DNA of 64,000 bases from Mermis nigrescens (lineage: Eukaryota; Nematoda; Enoplea; Mermithida; Mermithidae), in assembly GCA_036768485.1 (NCBI GenBank), contig JAVLUZ010000154.1:41571646-41635645 (forward strand). The letters run 5' to 3'. Numbering within the stretch: position 1 is the stretch's first letter; each line of letters starts with the position of its first letter. Under the pieces are notes generated by a model. That model saw only the letters and a program-made list of their open reading frames with translations. It had not been told where the DNA came from and made no database searches. The position numbers and the translations under genes were made by a program. Positions 63,848-64,000 of the stretch are shown here, piece after piece.

Positions 63848-64000
63848 CATAGGTGGGCGGCACCAAAGTTCTGAGGGGATGCAAGATTTTTTCAAAGGTC
63901 AAAAAATTGCCTTAAAAATGGTGGTATGACGAAAAAACACCATTTTTCAACGTTTCTCATCGAGCACTATGCATCGGCATCAAAAAATTGCGGAAAGACA
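63848..64000 (+). mobile_element. Family A MITE cut by window end
   Basis: Starts CATAGGTGGGCGGCACC and shows the core (CAAAGGTCAAAAAATTGCC, AACGTTTCTCATCGAGCAC) up to the last base of the window. Confidence 0.85.

Noticed and set aside
1..64000. CRISPR arrays and prokaryotic operons
   Set aside because: The tandem repeats lack unique equal-length spacers, there are no cas-like genes, and the coding sequences are intron-split animal genes.

Overview
This is animal (metazoan) nuclear DNA: AT-rich, intron-rich and packed with transposable elements. GT-AG introns and two animal-specific gene families show this. The phylum is not resolved. Dispersed CTACAGTA/TACTGTAG words, hAT-type MITEs and a Penelope-like element suggest an invertebrate, but the splice acceptors are not of the strict nematode type. 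I see no prokaryotic genes, CRISPR array, rRNA or convincing tRNA.

Two conserved genes can be assembled from exons, most too short to stand out as ORFs. (1) A TENT5/FAM46 non-canonical poly(A) polymerase lies on the + strand, from ATG 12321 to stop 46452. It has six coding exons: 12321-12482, 26899-27004, 35883-36162, 37122-37951, 44215-44393 and 45925-46452. All phases join and total 2085 nt, or 694 aa. The catalytic fold carries lineage-specific tandem repeats. (2) A syntaxin-17 gene lies on the - strand, with exons at 60561-60611, 60405-60491 and about 58126-58246. They encode most of the SNARE helix and the glycine-zipper membrane hairpin. Its 5' exons are not visible and probably lie right of the window.

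Layout. 1-710: a satellite of about 150 bp period. 0.7-12.3 kb: repeat-rich DNA upstream of TENT5. 12.3-46.5 kb: TENT5, whose introns (14.4, 8.9, 1.0, 6.3 and 1.5 kb) hold nested transposons. These include a four-level stack at 17440-21089, a palindromic pair of Penelope GIY-YIG fragments at 22.8-23.8 kb, and a split MITE at 30492-33931. 46.5-57.3 kb: repeats, a CpG-rich stretch, one possible orphan exon at 51416-51531 and a degenerate satellite-like region at 55.1-57.3 kb. 57.7-61.3 kb: the syntaxin-17 exons and their transposons. 61.4-64 kb: more elements.

The most unusual structural theme is a set of foldback-like elements whose inverted arms are built from arrays of short direct repeats. 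Each element has its own unit: 17 bp at 8.8-9.8 kb, about 15 bp at 27.3-28.3 kb, 18 bp at 32.2-33.6 kb, ACGAGTT-like words at 18.3-20.0 kb and GGCCGA-like words in two larger elements. Many small elements carry 8-bp target-site duplications, often exact, which fix their ends.
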